Assembly (NCBI GenBank): GCA_044222685.1
Contig: JBGAMU010000001.1
Location: forward strand, 48,954-112,953
DNA length: 64,000 nucleotides
Direction of reading: 5' to 3'
Source: JAEUPI01 sp044222685
GTDB lineage: Bacteria; Pseudomonadota; Gammaproteobacteria; Burkholderiales; Burkholderiaceae_C
Below the pieces are notes generated by a model that was not told the origin of the DNA, ran no database searches, and saw only the letters and a list, made by a program, of their open reading frames with translations. Each line of letters opens with the position of its first letter. Within the stretch, counting starts at the first letter, position 1. Below are positions 1-12,980 of the stretch, piece by piece. Both the position numbers and the translations under genes were made by a program.

Positions 1-1876
1 GGGCAATCTTCGTTCGGTCAGCGTAGCGCAGGCGGGCGATCGGACGCGCCTTGTGTTCAATTTGAAGCAGGCCAGCAACTATCGCGCTGAATTGCAGGGC
101 AAGGCCTTGCTGGTGATCCTCGAAGGTTCATCGAGTGCCACCGCGGCGACCGCGAGCACGGGCGAACCAGTGCAGTTCGCTGCCAGCCAGAATCGCGAGC
201 AGTTGCCGCTGCGCGAGGTCGACTTCCGTCGCGGTCCGGATGGCGCAGGTCGCGTTATCGTCGGTCTCGCAAGTACTCAAGTCGGCGTGGACATTCGCCA
301 GCAGGGGCAAAGCCTGATCGTTGAGTTTCTGCGCTCCACCTTGCCGGATGCGTTGCGCCGCCGCTTGGACGTCACCGATTTCGGTACCCCCGTGCAATCG
401 GTTGCGGCATTCCAGACGGGTGATCGTGTGCGCTTGGTGGTGGAACCGCGTGGCTCTTGGGAGCACAGCGCGTATCAGACCGACAACCAGTTCGTGCTGG
501 AAGTGCGACCGATGAAGATCGACCCGAACAAGCTGACCCAGGGTCCGGGTTATTCGGGCGAGAAGTTGTCTCTCAACTTCCAGAACATCGAAGTCCGGGC
601 CTTGCTGCAGGTGATCGCCGACTTCACCAACTTCAATGTGGTGACCAGCGATACCGTCACCGGCAGCGTGACGCTGCGTTTGAAGGACGTACCTTGGGAC
701 CAGGCGCTCGACATCATCATGCAGAGCAAGGGCCTGGGAGTGCGCAAGTCGGGTAACGTTCTCTGGATCGCGCCCAAGGATGAACTGGCGGCCAAGGAAC
801 AACTGGAACTGGAGTCGCGCAAGAAGATCACCGATCTCGAGCCGGTGCGCACACAGTCGTTCCAGCTGAACTACACGAAATCGGAGGAAGTCGCCAAGGG
901 TTTGACCGGCACTTCTCAAGGCTCCAGCGGTGGCGCCGCCTCGCGCATCCTGTCGCCACGCGGCAGTGTCATCAGCGAGTCGCGGACCAATCAGCTCTTC
1001 GTCACCGACATTCCGTCGAAGCTGGAGGAAATCCAGGCGTTGATCTCGAAGATCGACATTCCGGTGCGGCAGGTGCTGATCGAGGCTCGCATCGTCGAAG
1101 CGGACGACAAATTCGGTCGCGCACTGGGTGCGAAGCTCGGCGCGCTCGACAATGGCGCGGGCAGCTTCAGCCTGGGCGGCAACAATCGCTTGGGCTTCGG
1201 GGGCAACTACCTGGGTGTCGGCGAGTCGACGGGGCAGGCCGTCATCACCCCGGGTAGCTATATTCCGAACACCCAGTTCGTGAACCTGCCGGCCAATGCC
1301 AGCGCGTTGGGTGGTGCGGCGCCTGCGTCCTTCGCCTTGTCGCTTTTCAGCTCTGCGTCGCAGCGATTCTTGAACCTCGAGCTGTCTGCGCTCGAAGCCG
1401 ACGGCAAGGGCAAGATCATCTCCAGCCCGCGCGTAATCACCGCGGACCAAGTGAAGGCCTTGATCGAGCAGGGTGAAGAGTTGCCTTACCAGGTTGCCAC
1501 CTCGAGCGGAGCAACGTCGATCCAATTCCGCAAGGCGAACCTGAAGCTTGAAGTCACGCCACAGATCACACCGGAAGGCAATGTGATCCTGGATGTCGAT
1601 GTCAACAAGGACAGCGTGGGCCGCAACACCTCGGCCGGCTTTGCGATCGACACCAAGCACGTCAAGACGCAGGTGCTCGTCGAGAATGGAGGCACGGTGG
1701 TGATCGGCGGCATCTTCACGCAGAACGAACGCGACGAAGTGAACAAGGTGCCCTTGTTGGGTGATGTGCCTGTTCTCGGCTACTTGTTCAAGAACACGGT
1801 GCGGACGGCGAACAAGACCGAACTGCTCGTGTTCCTGACGCCCAAGATCGTGACCGACCGTACCGCCGCACGCTGA
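1..1876 (+). CDS. pilQ: Type IV pilus secretin PilQ (5' end cut off by the window)
   Basis: Outer-membrane secretin through which the type IV pilus fibre passes. The reading frame is open from base 2, so the signal peptide and first AMIN region lie outside the window; 624 codons are visible against roughly 700-770 in the family. The first visible residues (GDRTRLVFNLKQ) are typical of a PilQ AMIN beta-domain. A secretin/TonB short N-terminal domain follows around visible residues 180-260 (SLNFQNIEVRALLQVIADF), then a NolW-type repeat and the C-terminal secretin domain with ISSPRVITAD and a terminal LLVFLTPKIV. In many proteobacteria pilMNOP lie upstream and aroK-aroB downstream, as seen here. 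An internal GTG at base 53 should not be taken as the start, because homology continues upstream of it. Confidence 0.95.
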   Translation, partial: GNLRSVSVAQAGDRTRLVFNLKQASNYRAELQGKALLVILEGSSSATAATASTGEPVQFAASQNREQLPLREVDFRRGPDGAGRVIVGLASTQVGVDIRQQGQSLIVEFLRSTLPDALRRRLDVTDFGTPVQSVAAFQTGDRVRLVVEPRGSWEHSAYQTDNQFVLEVRPMKIDPNKLTQGPGYSGEKLSLNFQNIEVRALLQVIADFTNFNVVTSDTVTGSVTLRLKDVPWDQALDIIMQSKGLGVRKSGNVLWIAPKDELAAKEQLELESRKKITDLEPVRTQSFQLNYTKSEEVAKGLTGTSQGSSGGAASRILSPRGSVISESRTNQLFVTDIPSKLEEIQALISKIDIPVRQVLIEARIVEADDKFGRALGAKLGALDNGAGSFSLGGNNRLGFGGNYLGVGESTGQAVITPGSYIPNTQFVNLPANASALGGAAPASFALSLFSSASQRFLNLELSALEADGKGKIISSPRVITADQVKALIEQGEELPYQVATSSGATSIQFRKANLKLEVTPQITPEGNVILDVDVNKDSVGRNTSAGFAIDTKHVKTQVLVENGGTVVIGGIFTQNERDEVNKVPLLGDVPVLGYLFKNTVRTANKTELLVFLTPKIVTDRTAAR

Positions 1877-1939
1877 AGGAGCGAGCAGGCTCCGAGGCGA
1901 CGACAAGACTCGGCGACAAGGACACTTCGGCCGCTCACG

Positions 1940-2506
1940 GTGCCTATCGTCACGTTGGTTGGTATGCCCGGCAGTGGCAAGTCCACAGTCGGGCGTCAGC
2001 TTGCACGGCGGCTGGACTGGCCGTTTGCCGACACCGACGCCGAGATCGAGCGACGTCTCGGCTGTTCGATCCGCAGCTACTTCGAGCAACACGGCGAGTC
2101 GGCATTCCGCGACGTCGAGCAGGCCGTGCTCGCTGACCTCGTCGATTCGCCAACACGTGTACTGGCCACCGGCGGCGGCATTGTGATTCGCGAAGCGAAT
2201 CGCACTTTGCTGGCGAGCCGTACGCAAGCGGTCTACCTGCGATCGACACCCGAAGAACTGTTTCGCCGGCTGCGCCACGACACCCACAGGCCGCTTTTGC
2301 AGGTGGCCGATCCGGTGCGGCGATTGCGTGATCTGTATCGCGAGCGAGATCCGCTGTACCGAGCCACGGCGCAGTTCGTCATCGAAACCGGTCGGCCGAC
2401 CGTCAAGATGCTGGTCAGCATGATCCTCATGCAGCTGGAGTTGGCTGGATTGGTCGATCCTGCGCGCGTGCCGTCAACGATTGGCGGACCGCAGAAGGAA
2501 CTCTGA
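1940..2506 (+). CDS. aroK: Shikimate kinase AroK
   Basis: Phosphorylates shikimate with ATP, the fifth step of the shikimate pathway to aromatic amino acids; cytoplasmic. The 188-residue product has the P-loop GMPGSGKST at residues 8-16, the shikimate-binding DTD/E region (ADTDAEIERR), the central GGGI motif and an arginine-rich lid (RHDTHRPLL, RRLRDLYRERDPLY). GTG at 1940 is the only canonical start between the pilQ stop and the P-loop, since the frame holds no ATG or TTG in that stretch. No clear ribosome-binding site is visible. The gene sits 63 bases behind pilQ and 69 bases before aroB, the usual pilQ-aroK-aroB order, and is probably co-transcribed with pilQ. Confidence 0.95.
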   Translation: MPIVTLVGMPGSGKSTVGRQLARRLDWPFADTDAEIERRLGCSIRSYFEQHGESAFRDVEQAVLADLVDSPTRVLATGGGIVIREANRTLLASRTQAVYLRSTPEELFRRLRHDTHRPLLQVADPVRRLRDLYRERDPLYRATAQFVIETGRPTVKMLVSMILMQLELAGLVDPARVPSTIGGPQKEL

Positions 2507-2561
2507 ATCGGCCAGTCGTGACCTCCGCGCCCAGCGCGGGCAGCGAATCATTGCAGGCGCC

Positions 2562-2567
2562 TACACT
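2562..2567 (+). promoter_or_regulatory. Candidate -10 element of aroB (leaderless type)
   Basis: TACACT lies 8 bases before the aroB ATG. If it is a sigma-70 -10 element, transcription would start at or within a base or two of the start codon, giving a leaderless message. No good -35 hexamer is visible. Inference from spacing; the same pattern recurs in front of three other genes of this window. Confidence 0.35.
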
Positions 2568-2575
2568 AGTCGCCC

Positions 2576-3682
2576 ATGAATGCAAACGAGGTCGCGCCGT
2601 CGCGTGTTGCCGTACGACTGGCAGAGCGCAGCTACGACGTCGTCATCGGCCGAGGTCTGATCGAACAGCCGTCGAGCTGGGACGGGCTACGGCTGGGCGC
2701 TGACGCCATGGTGGTCACGAATCCGGTGGTCGGGGCGCATCACTTGGACAAGCTGCGAGCCGTGCTCACGCGGCGTCATCGCCGTTTGCATGTCGTCGAA
2801 TTGCCTGATGGCGAACAGCACAAGGATTGGCCCACGCTTCAACGCATCTTCGATGCGCTGCTAAAGGCGGGCTGCGATCGTCGTACGGTGGTGTACGCGT
2901 TGGGTGGTGGCGTCATCGGTGACATGGCCGGCTTCGCGGCAGCCTGCTACATGCGAGGTGTCGGATACGTTCAGATTCCCACCACGTTGTTGGCCCAGGT
3001 CGACTCGTCGGTGGGCGGCAAGACGGCCATCAATCACCCGATGGGCAAGAACATGATCGGGGCCTTCCACCAGCCCCTGCGTGTGCTGTGCGATGTCGAT
3101 CTGTTGAACACGTTGCCCGACCGTGAATTCCGCTCCGGGCTGGCAGAGGTGATCAAGTACGGACCGATCTGGGACTGGGCCTTCTTCGAGTGGCTGGAAC
3201 GGCACGCTGACGCCTTGCTGGCACGGGAGCCCAACACGCTCAGCACCGCGATACAGCGTTCGTGTGAAATCAAAGCCGACGTCGTGGGCCGTGACGAGCG
3301 TGAGAGCGACCTGCGCGCACTCCTCAACTTCGGCCATACCTTCGGCCACGCCATCGAGGCGGGCCTGGGATACGGTACCTGGCTGCATGGTGAGGCCGTC
3401 GGCTGCGGCATGGTACTCGCCGCCGATTTGTCCGCGCGTATGGGGCGAATCGAGGGGTCGATCGCACAGAGGATCCGCAATCTCGTTGCACGCTGCGGGC
3501 TTCCAGTGGAAGCACCGGCGTTGAGTGTCGATCGTTGGATGGAATTGATGCGGATGGACAAGAAGGCGCAGGCAGGTGCGATCCAGTTCGTGCTGCTCGA
3601 CAGACCTGGAGGCGCTGACCTGAAGACCGCGCCGGCCACGTTGATCGGCGAAGTCATTGCGCACCACAGCGCGGCGGCATGA
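2576..3682 (+). CDS. aroB: 3-dehydroquinate synthase AroB
   Basis: Converts DAHP to 3-dehydroquinate, the second step of the shikimate pathway, using NAD and a divalent metal. The 368-residue protein shows the NAD-binding GGGVIGDMAGFAA segment, the phosphate/substrate loop DSSVGGKTAIN, the lysine-rich NMIGAFHQP region and the metal-ligand histidines in LNFGHTFGHAIE and LHGEAVGCGM. Its length is normal for the family. ATG 2576 is used; there is no Shine-Dalgarno sequence but a -10-like TACACT lies just upstream, so it may be translated from a leaderless transcript. The stop is followed 4 bases later by the proposed dgt start. Confidence 0.96.
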   Translation: MNANEVAPSRVAVRLAERSYDVVIGRGLIEQPSSWDGLRLGADAMVVTNPVVGAHHLDKLRAVLTRRHRRLHVVELPDGEQHKDWPTLQRIFDALLKAGCDRRTVVYALGGGVIGDMAGFAAACYMRGVGYVQIPTTLLAQVDSSVGGKTAINHPMGKNMIGAFHQPLRVLCDVDLLNTLPDREFRSGLAEVIKYGPIWDWAFFEWLERHADALLAREPNTLSTAIQRSCEIKADVVGRDERESDLRALLNFGHTFGHAIEAGLGYGTWLHGEAVGCGMVLAADLSARMGRIEGSIAQRIRNLVARCGLPVEAPALSVDRWMELMRMDKKAQAGAIQFVLLDRPGGADLKTAPATLIGEVIAHHSAAA

Positions 3683-3686
3683 GACC

Positions 3687-4874
3687 GTGCGAACGGTGCT
3701 CGCGAGATTTGCCAGTGATGCGAGTCGATCGCGCGGGCGCAGGCGAGCCGAAGCGCCATCTCCGGGCCGCGACGAGTTCCAACGTGATCGGGACCGAGTC
3801 GTCCATTGCACCGCGTTTCGCCGCTTGGTCTACAAGACGCAGGTGTTTCTCAACCATGAAGGAGACCTGTTCCGAACTCGACTGACGCATTCACTCGAGG
3901 TGGCGCAACTGGGTCGGTCGATGGCCAGGCGGCTGGCTCTCAACGAGGATCTCGTGGAGGCGATTGCGCTGGCGCATGACCTGGGACATGCGCCGTTCGG
4001 TCACGCCGGGCAGGATGCCCTCAACGAGTGCATGCACGGGCAAGGCGGCTTCGAGCACAACCTGCAGAGCTTGCGCACCGTCGATCTGCTCGAGCAGCGC
4101 TATGCGGATTTCGACGGGCTGAACCTGTGTTTCGAGACCCGCGAGGGCATCCTCAAGCATTGCTCGCACCGCGATGCCGTTGCGCTGGAGGCCGTGGAGC
4201 CCAACGGCCCCGCGCGGCGCTTTCTGGACGGCACGCAGCCGAGTCTCGAGTCGCAGTTGACCGATCTGGCCGATGAGATTGCCTATAACGCCCACGACAT
4301 CGACGACGGCGTGCGAGCCGGACTTCTGACGCTGGAGCAGTTGTGCGAAGTGCCTGTCGTGCGCTGCCACCTCGAAGCGGCAACCCGCGATCACCCATCG
4401 CTGGCACGGCATGCCAACCGGCGGCTGTTGTTCGAGGCCTTGCGCCGACTGCTATCAGCCCAGGTACTGGACGTGATCGAGACGACGGGGGGCCATCTTG
4501 CGGCCTGGGGCAGGCACCCAGAGGACGATATGCGGGCGGGCCCAAAGCTTGTCGCGTTCTCGAGCGAGATGCGCAGTGAAAGTGGCAGGCTGAAGCAGTT
4601 CCTTCATCGAGAACTGTATCGGCACCCGCAGGTCGTCCAGACCACCGAGGCAGCCAAGCAGGTCGTGCGCCAACTCTTCGCCGCCTATCGGGCCGACCCG
4701 CGATCGATGCCCGCAGACTATGCCGACCGGGTCGATGCGCCACGTGCAGTCGCGGACTACATTGCCGGCATGACGGATCGCTTTGCCTTGCGCGAGCACC
4801 ATCGACTGACCGGACGGACGGCGTTCGGTGAAGGACCGGGCCTCGACCGCGACTCAGTCGCCCTGGGCGGCTAA
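3687..4874 (+). CDS. dgt: Deoxyguanosinetriphosphate triphosphohydrolase-like protein
   Basis: HD-domain dNTP triphosphohydrolase that cleaves dGTP (or other dNTPs) to the nucleoside and triphosphate; cytoplasmic. The frame is open from 3657, inside aroB, but homologues begin close to the SRGRR segment, so GTG 3687 (395 residues) is preferred; GTG 3696 is an alternative. Metal-binding HD motifs are clear: RLTHSLEV near residue 70, then AHDLGHAPFGHAG, and later DLADEIAYNAHDIDD. The FQRDRDRVVHCTAFRRL stretch is typical of the family. It follows aroB by 4 bases and ends 2 bases before the next gene, so translational coupling on both sides is likely. The exact nucleotide specificity cannot be read from the sequence. 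Confidence 0.92.
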   Translation: MRTVLARFASDASRSRGRRRAEAPSPGRDEFQRDRDRVVHCTAFRRLVYKTQVFLNHEGDLFRTRLTHSLEVAQLGRSMARRLALNEDLVEAIALAHDLGHAPFGHAGQDALNECMHGQGGFEHNLQSLRTVDLLEQRYADFDGLNLCFETREGILKHCSHRDAVALEAVEPNGPARRFLDGTQPSLESQLTDLADEIAYNAHDIDDGVRAGLLTLEQLCEVPVVRCHLEAATRDHPSLARHANRRLLFEALRRLLSAQVLDVIETTGGHLAAWGRHPEDDMRAGPKLVAFSSEMRSESGRLKQFLHRELYRHPQVVQTTEAAKQVVRQLFAAYRADPRSMPADYADRVDAPRAVADYIAGMTDRFALREHHRLTGRTAFGEGPGLDRDSVALGG

Positions 4875-4876
4875 CA

Positions 4877-5575
4877 ATGGCGAGGCTGCCCAGGCTGGCC
4901 ATCAGCGGCGAAGTGCACCTCATGCTGCACCGCGGGCACAACGGGCAGCCCATCTTCCGCGATGACCAGGACTGCCGCCAGTTTCTGGCTGCGTTGCGCG
5001 ATGCGCATGTACGCGCAGGTGTGGCAGTCCACGGATATGCCTTGCTGCCGCAGCGCCTGTGGCTGCTGGCGACGCCGGTCGAAAGTTCGGGCTTGAGCCG
5101 CTTGATGCAGTCCGCGGGCCGGCGGTACACCAGCGCTTTCAACCAGCGCTACTCTCGCAGCGGTACCGTATGGGACGGCCGCTTTCGCTCCACCGTCGTG
5201 GCGAGCGGGCCCGCGGTTGTCGACGTGTTGGTCTTCATGGAGCAGTCGCCGGTACGCGAAGGGCTCGTGGCACAGGCGGTGGACTTCGAGTGGTCCAGCG
5301 CTCGGCATCACGTTGCGCAGTCTGTCGACGGATTGATCACGGACGCCGCTGCCTATTGGTCGCTGGGCAACACGCCCTTCGACCGTGCAGCAGCCTACGG
5401 CGATCTGCTAGCCGAACCCGTCGCGCCGGACCGGGTGCAGCAGATTGCGGACTCGGTGCAACGAGGGTGGGCGCTTGCATCCGAATCGGACTTAACAGCG
5501 CTTCAAAAACGCACTTCTCGCCCTTTGGTGGCGCGCCGCAGGGGTCGGCCGCCCTCCTCTGGTGCATCGCCTTGA
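4877..5575 (+). CDS. Degenerate REP-associated (Y1-type) transposase-like protein
   Basis: Derived from the REP-associated tyrosine transposase (RAYT, IS200/IS605-related) family: the N-terminal HLMLHRGHNGQPIF, the GRRYTSAFNQRYSRSGTVWDGRF block and the PVREGLV segment match it. The catalytic positions do not. The family HUH motif, normally in a context like MPNHVHLL, reads LPQRLWLL, with R60 and W62 where the two histidines belong. The nucleophile tyrosine of the YIELNPVRAG motif is replaced in FMEQSPVREG (F120). The protein is therefore probably unable to cut DNA, though it may still bind it. Its 232 codons are intact, start 2 bases after dgt and have ordinary composition, which suggests retention as a host gene rather than a decaying insertion. 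The basic C-terminus (SRPLVARRRGRPP) could contact nucleic acid. No function is assigned. Confidence 0.8.
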   Translation: MARLPRLAISGEVHLMLHRGHNGQPIFRDDQDCRQFLAALRDAHVRAGVAVHGYALLPQRLWLLATPVESSGLSRLMQSAGRRYTSAFNQRYSRSGTVWDGRFRSTVVASGPAVVDVLVFMEQSPVREGLVAQAVDFEWSSARHHVAQSVDGLITDAAAYWSLGNTPFDRAAAYGDLLAEPVAPDRVQQIADSVQRGWALASESDLTALQKRTSRPLVARRRGRPPSSGASP

Positions 5576-5580
5576 TTGAA

Positions 5581-5648
5581 TCTGTCCCTAATTTATGAGA
5601 TTCGGTACATAGGCGCTCCTTAATTAGTGTCTGACCCTATTTAATTTG
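5581..5648. repeat. AT-rich REP-like repeat pair behind the transposase-like gene
   Basis: Two direct, imperfect copies of the pattern TCTG(A/T)CCCTA(A/T)TT lie at 5581-5593 and 5629-5643, in a strikingly AT-rich patch of an otherwise GC-rich window. The second copy sits within TTAATTAGTGTCTGACCCTA. From recall, sequences of this type, often noted as GGGTCAGACACTAATTA on the other strand, accompany RAYT-like genes in many proteobacteria. The pair lies between the transposase-like gene and gltB and may also serve as the gltB promoter region. The assignment as a REP relic is inference. Confidence 0.6.
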
Positions 5649-5706
5649 CTTGGCGTCTTTGCTGCAGTGCATTAGTCTGTCCGCTCACTGTTGCAGCAAC
5701 GGCGTC

Positions 5707-10455
<4,749 letters not shown>

Positions 10456-10535
10456 TCGGCAGTCCGGCAACGTAGCGCAAGGGCAGGCGGCTCCTCGTTG
10501 AGGGAGCACATCGAACAAGCAGACGGTACTTGAGC

Positions 10536-12002
10536 ATGGGCAAGATCACAGGATTCCTCGAACACGAGCGCCTCGAAGAAGGCTACGAGCCGGTCCCGCA
10601 ACGGGTAAAGAACTGGAAGGAGTTCGTCATCGGGCTGACCGCCGAGCAGACCCGTGTGCAGGGCGCGCGCTGCATGGACTGCGGCACGCCCTTCTGCAAC
10701 AGCGGCTGCCCGGTCAACAACATCATTCCGGATTTCAACGACCTCGTTTACCGCGACGATTGGCGCTCGGCCATCGACGTGCTGCACTCGACCAACAACT
10801 TCCCCGAGTTCACCGGTCGCGTCTGCCCGGCGCCATGCGAGGCCGCGTGCACGCTCAACGTCAACGACGACCCCGTCGGCATCAAGTCGATCGAGCACGC
10901 GATCATCGACCGCGCCTGGGCGGAAGGCTGGGTCGTGGCTCAGCCGCCGGCGGTGCGCACCGGCAAGACGGTGGCCGTGGTCGGCTCCGGCCCGGCCGGA
11001 CTCGCCGCCGCGCAGCAGCTGGCGCGTGCCGGTCACGCCGTGACGGTGTTCGAGAAGAACGATCGCATCGGTGGCCTGCTGCGCTACGGCATTCCGGATT
11101 TCAAGATGGAGAAGTCGCACATCGATCGTCGCGTGCGGCAGATGCAGGACGAAGGTGTGAGCTTTCGGACGGGTGTGCTCGTGGCCGGGCTCGGCAAGGG
11201 CAGCCGCATCACCAGCTGGGCGCAGGAGACCGTCAAGGCCGACGACCTGCTCGCGCAGTTCGACGCGGTGCTGCTCGCCGGCGGCTCAGAGGTCAGCCGG
11301 GATCTGCCGGTCCCGGGGCGCGATCTCGACGGCGTGCATTTCGCCATGGAGTTCCTGCCCCAGCAGAACAAGGTCGTGGCTGGCGACAAGGTCAAGGGCC
11401 AGATCTCGGCGGCCGGCAAGCATGTGATCGTGATCGGTGGTGGTGATACCGGCAGCGACTGCGTCGGCACCAGCAATCGCCACGGCGCCGCCAGCGTGAC
11501 GCAGTTCGAGCTGCTGCCGATGCCGCCAGAGCACGAGAACAAGCCGCTGGTCTGGCCTTATTGGCCGATCAAGCTACGCACAAGCTCCAGCCACGAAGAG
11601 GGCTGCCAGCGTGAATTCGCCATCGCCACCAAGGCCTTCGTCGGCGAGAAGGGCAAGGTCAAGGCGGTCAAGACGGTGCACGTCGAGTGGAAGGACGGCA
11701 AGATGTCGGAGGTGCCAGGCTCCGAACGCGAGCTTCCCGCCGACCTCGTGCTGCTGGCGATGGGTTTCGTCCATCCCGAGACGACCTTGCTCGAGGCCTT
11801 TGGTGTGGAACGCGATGCGCGCGGCAACGCGAAGGCCGGCACCGAGGCCGCCAACGGCTACGTCACGTCGGCCGCCAAGGTGTTTGCGGCCGGCGACACG
11901 CGACGGGGCCAGTCGCTGGTGGTCTGGGCGATCCGCGAAGGGCGCCAGGCCGCGTACGCGATCGACCGGTTTCTCACGGGAAGCAGCGCACTACCACGCT
12001 GA
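10536..12002 (+). CDS. gltD: Glutamate synthase small subunit
   Basis: Delivers electrons from NADPH through FAD and Fe-S clusters to GltB. The product has 488 residues from ATG 10536 (MGKITGFLEHERLEE); an in-frame TTG two codons earlier is less likely given family N-termini. Two cysteine clusters near the N-terminus (CMDCGTPFCNSGCP and CPAPCEAAC) hold 4Fe-4S centres. An FAD Rossmann motif follows (VVGSGPAGLAAAQ) and an NADPH motif at VIVIGGGDTGSDC. The gene is downstream of and in the same direction as gltB, so the two subunits should be made from one message. Confidence 0.96.
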   Translation: MGKITGFLEHERLEEGYEPVPQRVKNWKEFVIGLTAEQTRVQGARCMDCGTPFCNSGCPVNNIIPDFNDLVYRDDWRSAIDVLHSTNNFPEFTGRVCPAPCEAACTLNVNDDPVGIKSIEHAIIDRAWAEGWVVAQPPAVRTGKTVAVVGSGPAGLAAAQQLARAGHAVTVFEKNDRIGGLLRYGIPDFKMEKSHIDRRVRQMQDEGVSFRTGVLVAGLGKGSRITSWAQETVKADDLLAQFDAVLLAGGSEVSRDLPVPGRDLDGVHFAMEFLPQQNKVVAGDKVKGQISAAGKHVIVIGGGDTGSDCVGTSNRHGAASVTQFELLPMPPEHENKPLVWPYWPIKLRTSSSHEEGCQREFAIATKAFVGEKGKVKAVKTVHVEWKDGKMSEVPGSERELPADLVLLAMGFVHPETTLLEAFGVERDARGNAKAGTEAANGYVTSAAKVFAAGDTRRGQSLVVWAIREGRQAAYAIDRFLTGSSALPR

Positions 12003-12013
12003 AACGCGCGCGG

Positions 12014-12029
12014 GGCCGGCGCGCCGGCC
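12014..12029. other. Perfect 16-base GC palindrome between gltD and mlaF
   Basis: GGCCGGCGCGCCGGCC, 12 bases after the gltD stop. It could fold into a short hairpin in the gltD trailer, but there is no T-run behind it, so intrinsic termination is doubtful. The remaining 140 bases before mlaF hold a weak -10-like TATGCT (12090-12095) and nothing else recognisable. Confidence 0.4.
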
Positions 12030-12170
12030 GGTGTTGCGCCGGAAGCCACAGGCTACATCCTGCAAAAGCGCAGGCGTCGGGGTATCCCTTATGCTTGCGG
12101 CGCTTCGCCGGACAGCCGGCCCTGACCCATAACCCCAACAACCGTCGCATTGCAGCGGCCTCAGGCGCTC

Positions 12171-12980
12171 TTGAATTCCGACACCCTGATCGAGATCGAA
12201 CGCGTGACGTTCGGCTACGACGCGAGCCGGACGATCCTCAACGACGTCAGCCTGACGTTCCAGCGCGGCAAGGTCACGGCGATCCTCGGCGGCTCGGGCT
12301 GCGGCAAGACGACACTGCTGCGGTTGATCGGGGGCGTCCATCCGGCCAACTCCGGACGCGTGTTGTTCGACGGCGAAGTGGTCGATGCACACGACAAGGA
12401 GCAGCTGTACCGGATCCGGCGACGGCTCGGCATGCTGTTCCAGTTCGGTGCGCTGTTCACCGATCTGACGGTATTCGAGAACGTGGCCTTTCCGCTGCGC
12501 GAGCACACCGACCTGGCCGATTCGATGATCCGCGACATCGTGCTGATGAAGCTCAATGCCGTCGGGCTGCGCGGCGCAGCTCATCTGCGCATCGCCGAGG
12601 TGTCCGGCGGCATGGCGCGTCGCATCGCGCTGGCGCGCGCGATCTCGCTCGACCCCGAGCTGATCATGTACGACGAACCCTTTGCCGGCCTGGACCCCAT
12701 CTCGATGGGCGTCGCGGCCAACCTGATCCGCAAGCTCAACGACGCCACCGGGTCGACCTCGCTGATCGTCTCCCACGACGTGCAGGAGTGCTTCTCGATC
12801 GCCGACTACGCGTACCTCATGTCGTCGGGCGGCAAGGTGGTGTCGCACGGCACGCCGGACACGTTGCGTGACTCCGACGACCCCGAGGTGCGGCAGTTCA
12901 TCCGGGGCGAGCCCGACGGGCCGGTGCGCTTCCACTACCCGGCGCGACCGCTCGCCGAAGATCTGGGGATCATTCCGTGA
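12171..12980 (+). CDS. mlaF: MlaF, ATPase of the phospholipid ABC transporter
   Basis: Cytoplasmic ATPase of the MlaFEDB complex that moves phospholipids between the inner membrane and periplasmic MlaC, keeping the outer-membrane outer leaflet asymmetric. Walker A is LGGSGCGKTTLL, the ABC signature SGGMARRIALARA, and Walker B is LIMYDEPFAGLDP. The start is uncertain: TTG 12171 gives a 269-residue protein whose N-terminus (NSDTLIEIERVTFGY) matches the family, with a weak AGG 6 bases before; TTG 12150 would add seven residues. The gene overlaps mlaE by 4 bases (GTGA). It heads the six-gene mlaFEDACB operon. Confidence 0.94.
   Translation: MNSDTLIEIERVTFGYDASRTILNDVSLTFQRGKVTAILGGSGCGKTTLLRLIGGVHPANSGRVLFDGEVVDAHDKEQLYRIRRRLGMLFQFGALFTDLTVFENVAFPLREHTDLADSMIRDIVLMKLNAVGLRGAAHLRIAEVSGGMARRIALARAISLDPELIMYDEPFAGLDPISMGVAANLIRKLNDATGSTSLIVSHDVQECFSIADYAYLMSSGGKVVSHGTPDTLRDSDDPEVRQFIRGEPDGPVRFHYPARPLAEDLGIIP

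Noticed and set aside
128..2287. Long open frame of 719 codons on the minus strand opposite pilQ and aroK
   Set aside because: Antisense shadow of GC-rich codon bias; no recognisable domain, no ribosome-binding site, and it spans two well-supported genes on the other strand. The same applies to the minus-strand frames at 7363-8745, 9508-10518, 21656-23716 and 62111-63796.
12014..12029. Intrinsic terminator behind gltD
   Set aside because: The palindrome is GC-only, has no natural loop and no T-run behind it; listed only as a palindrome.
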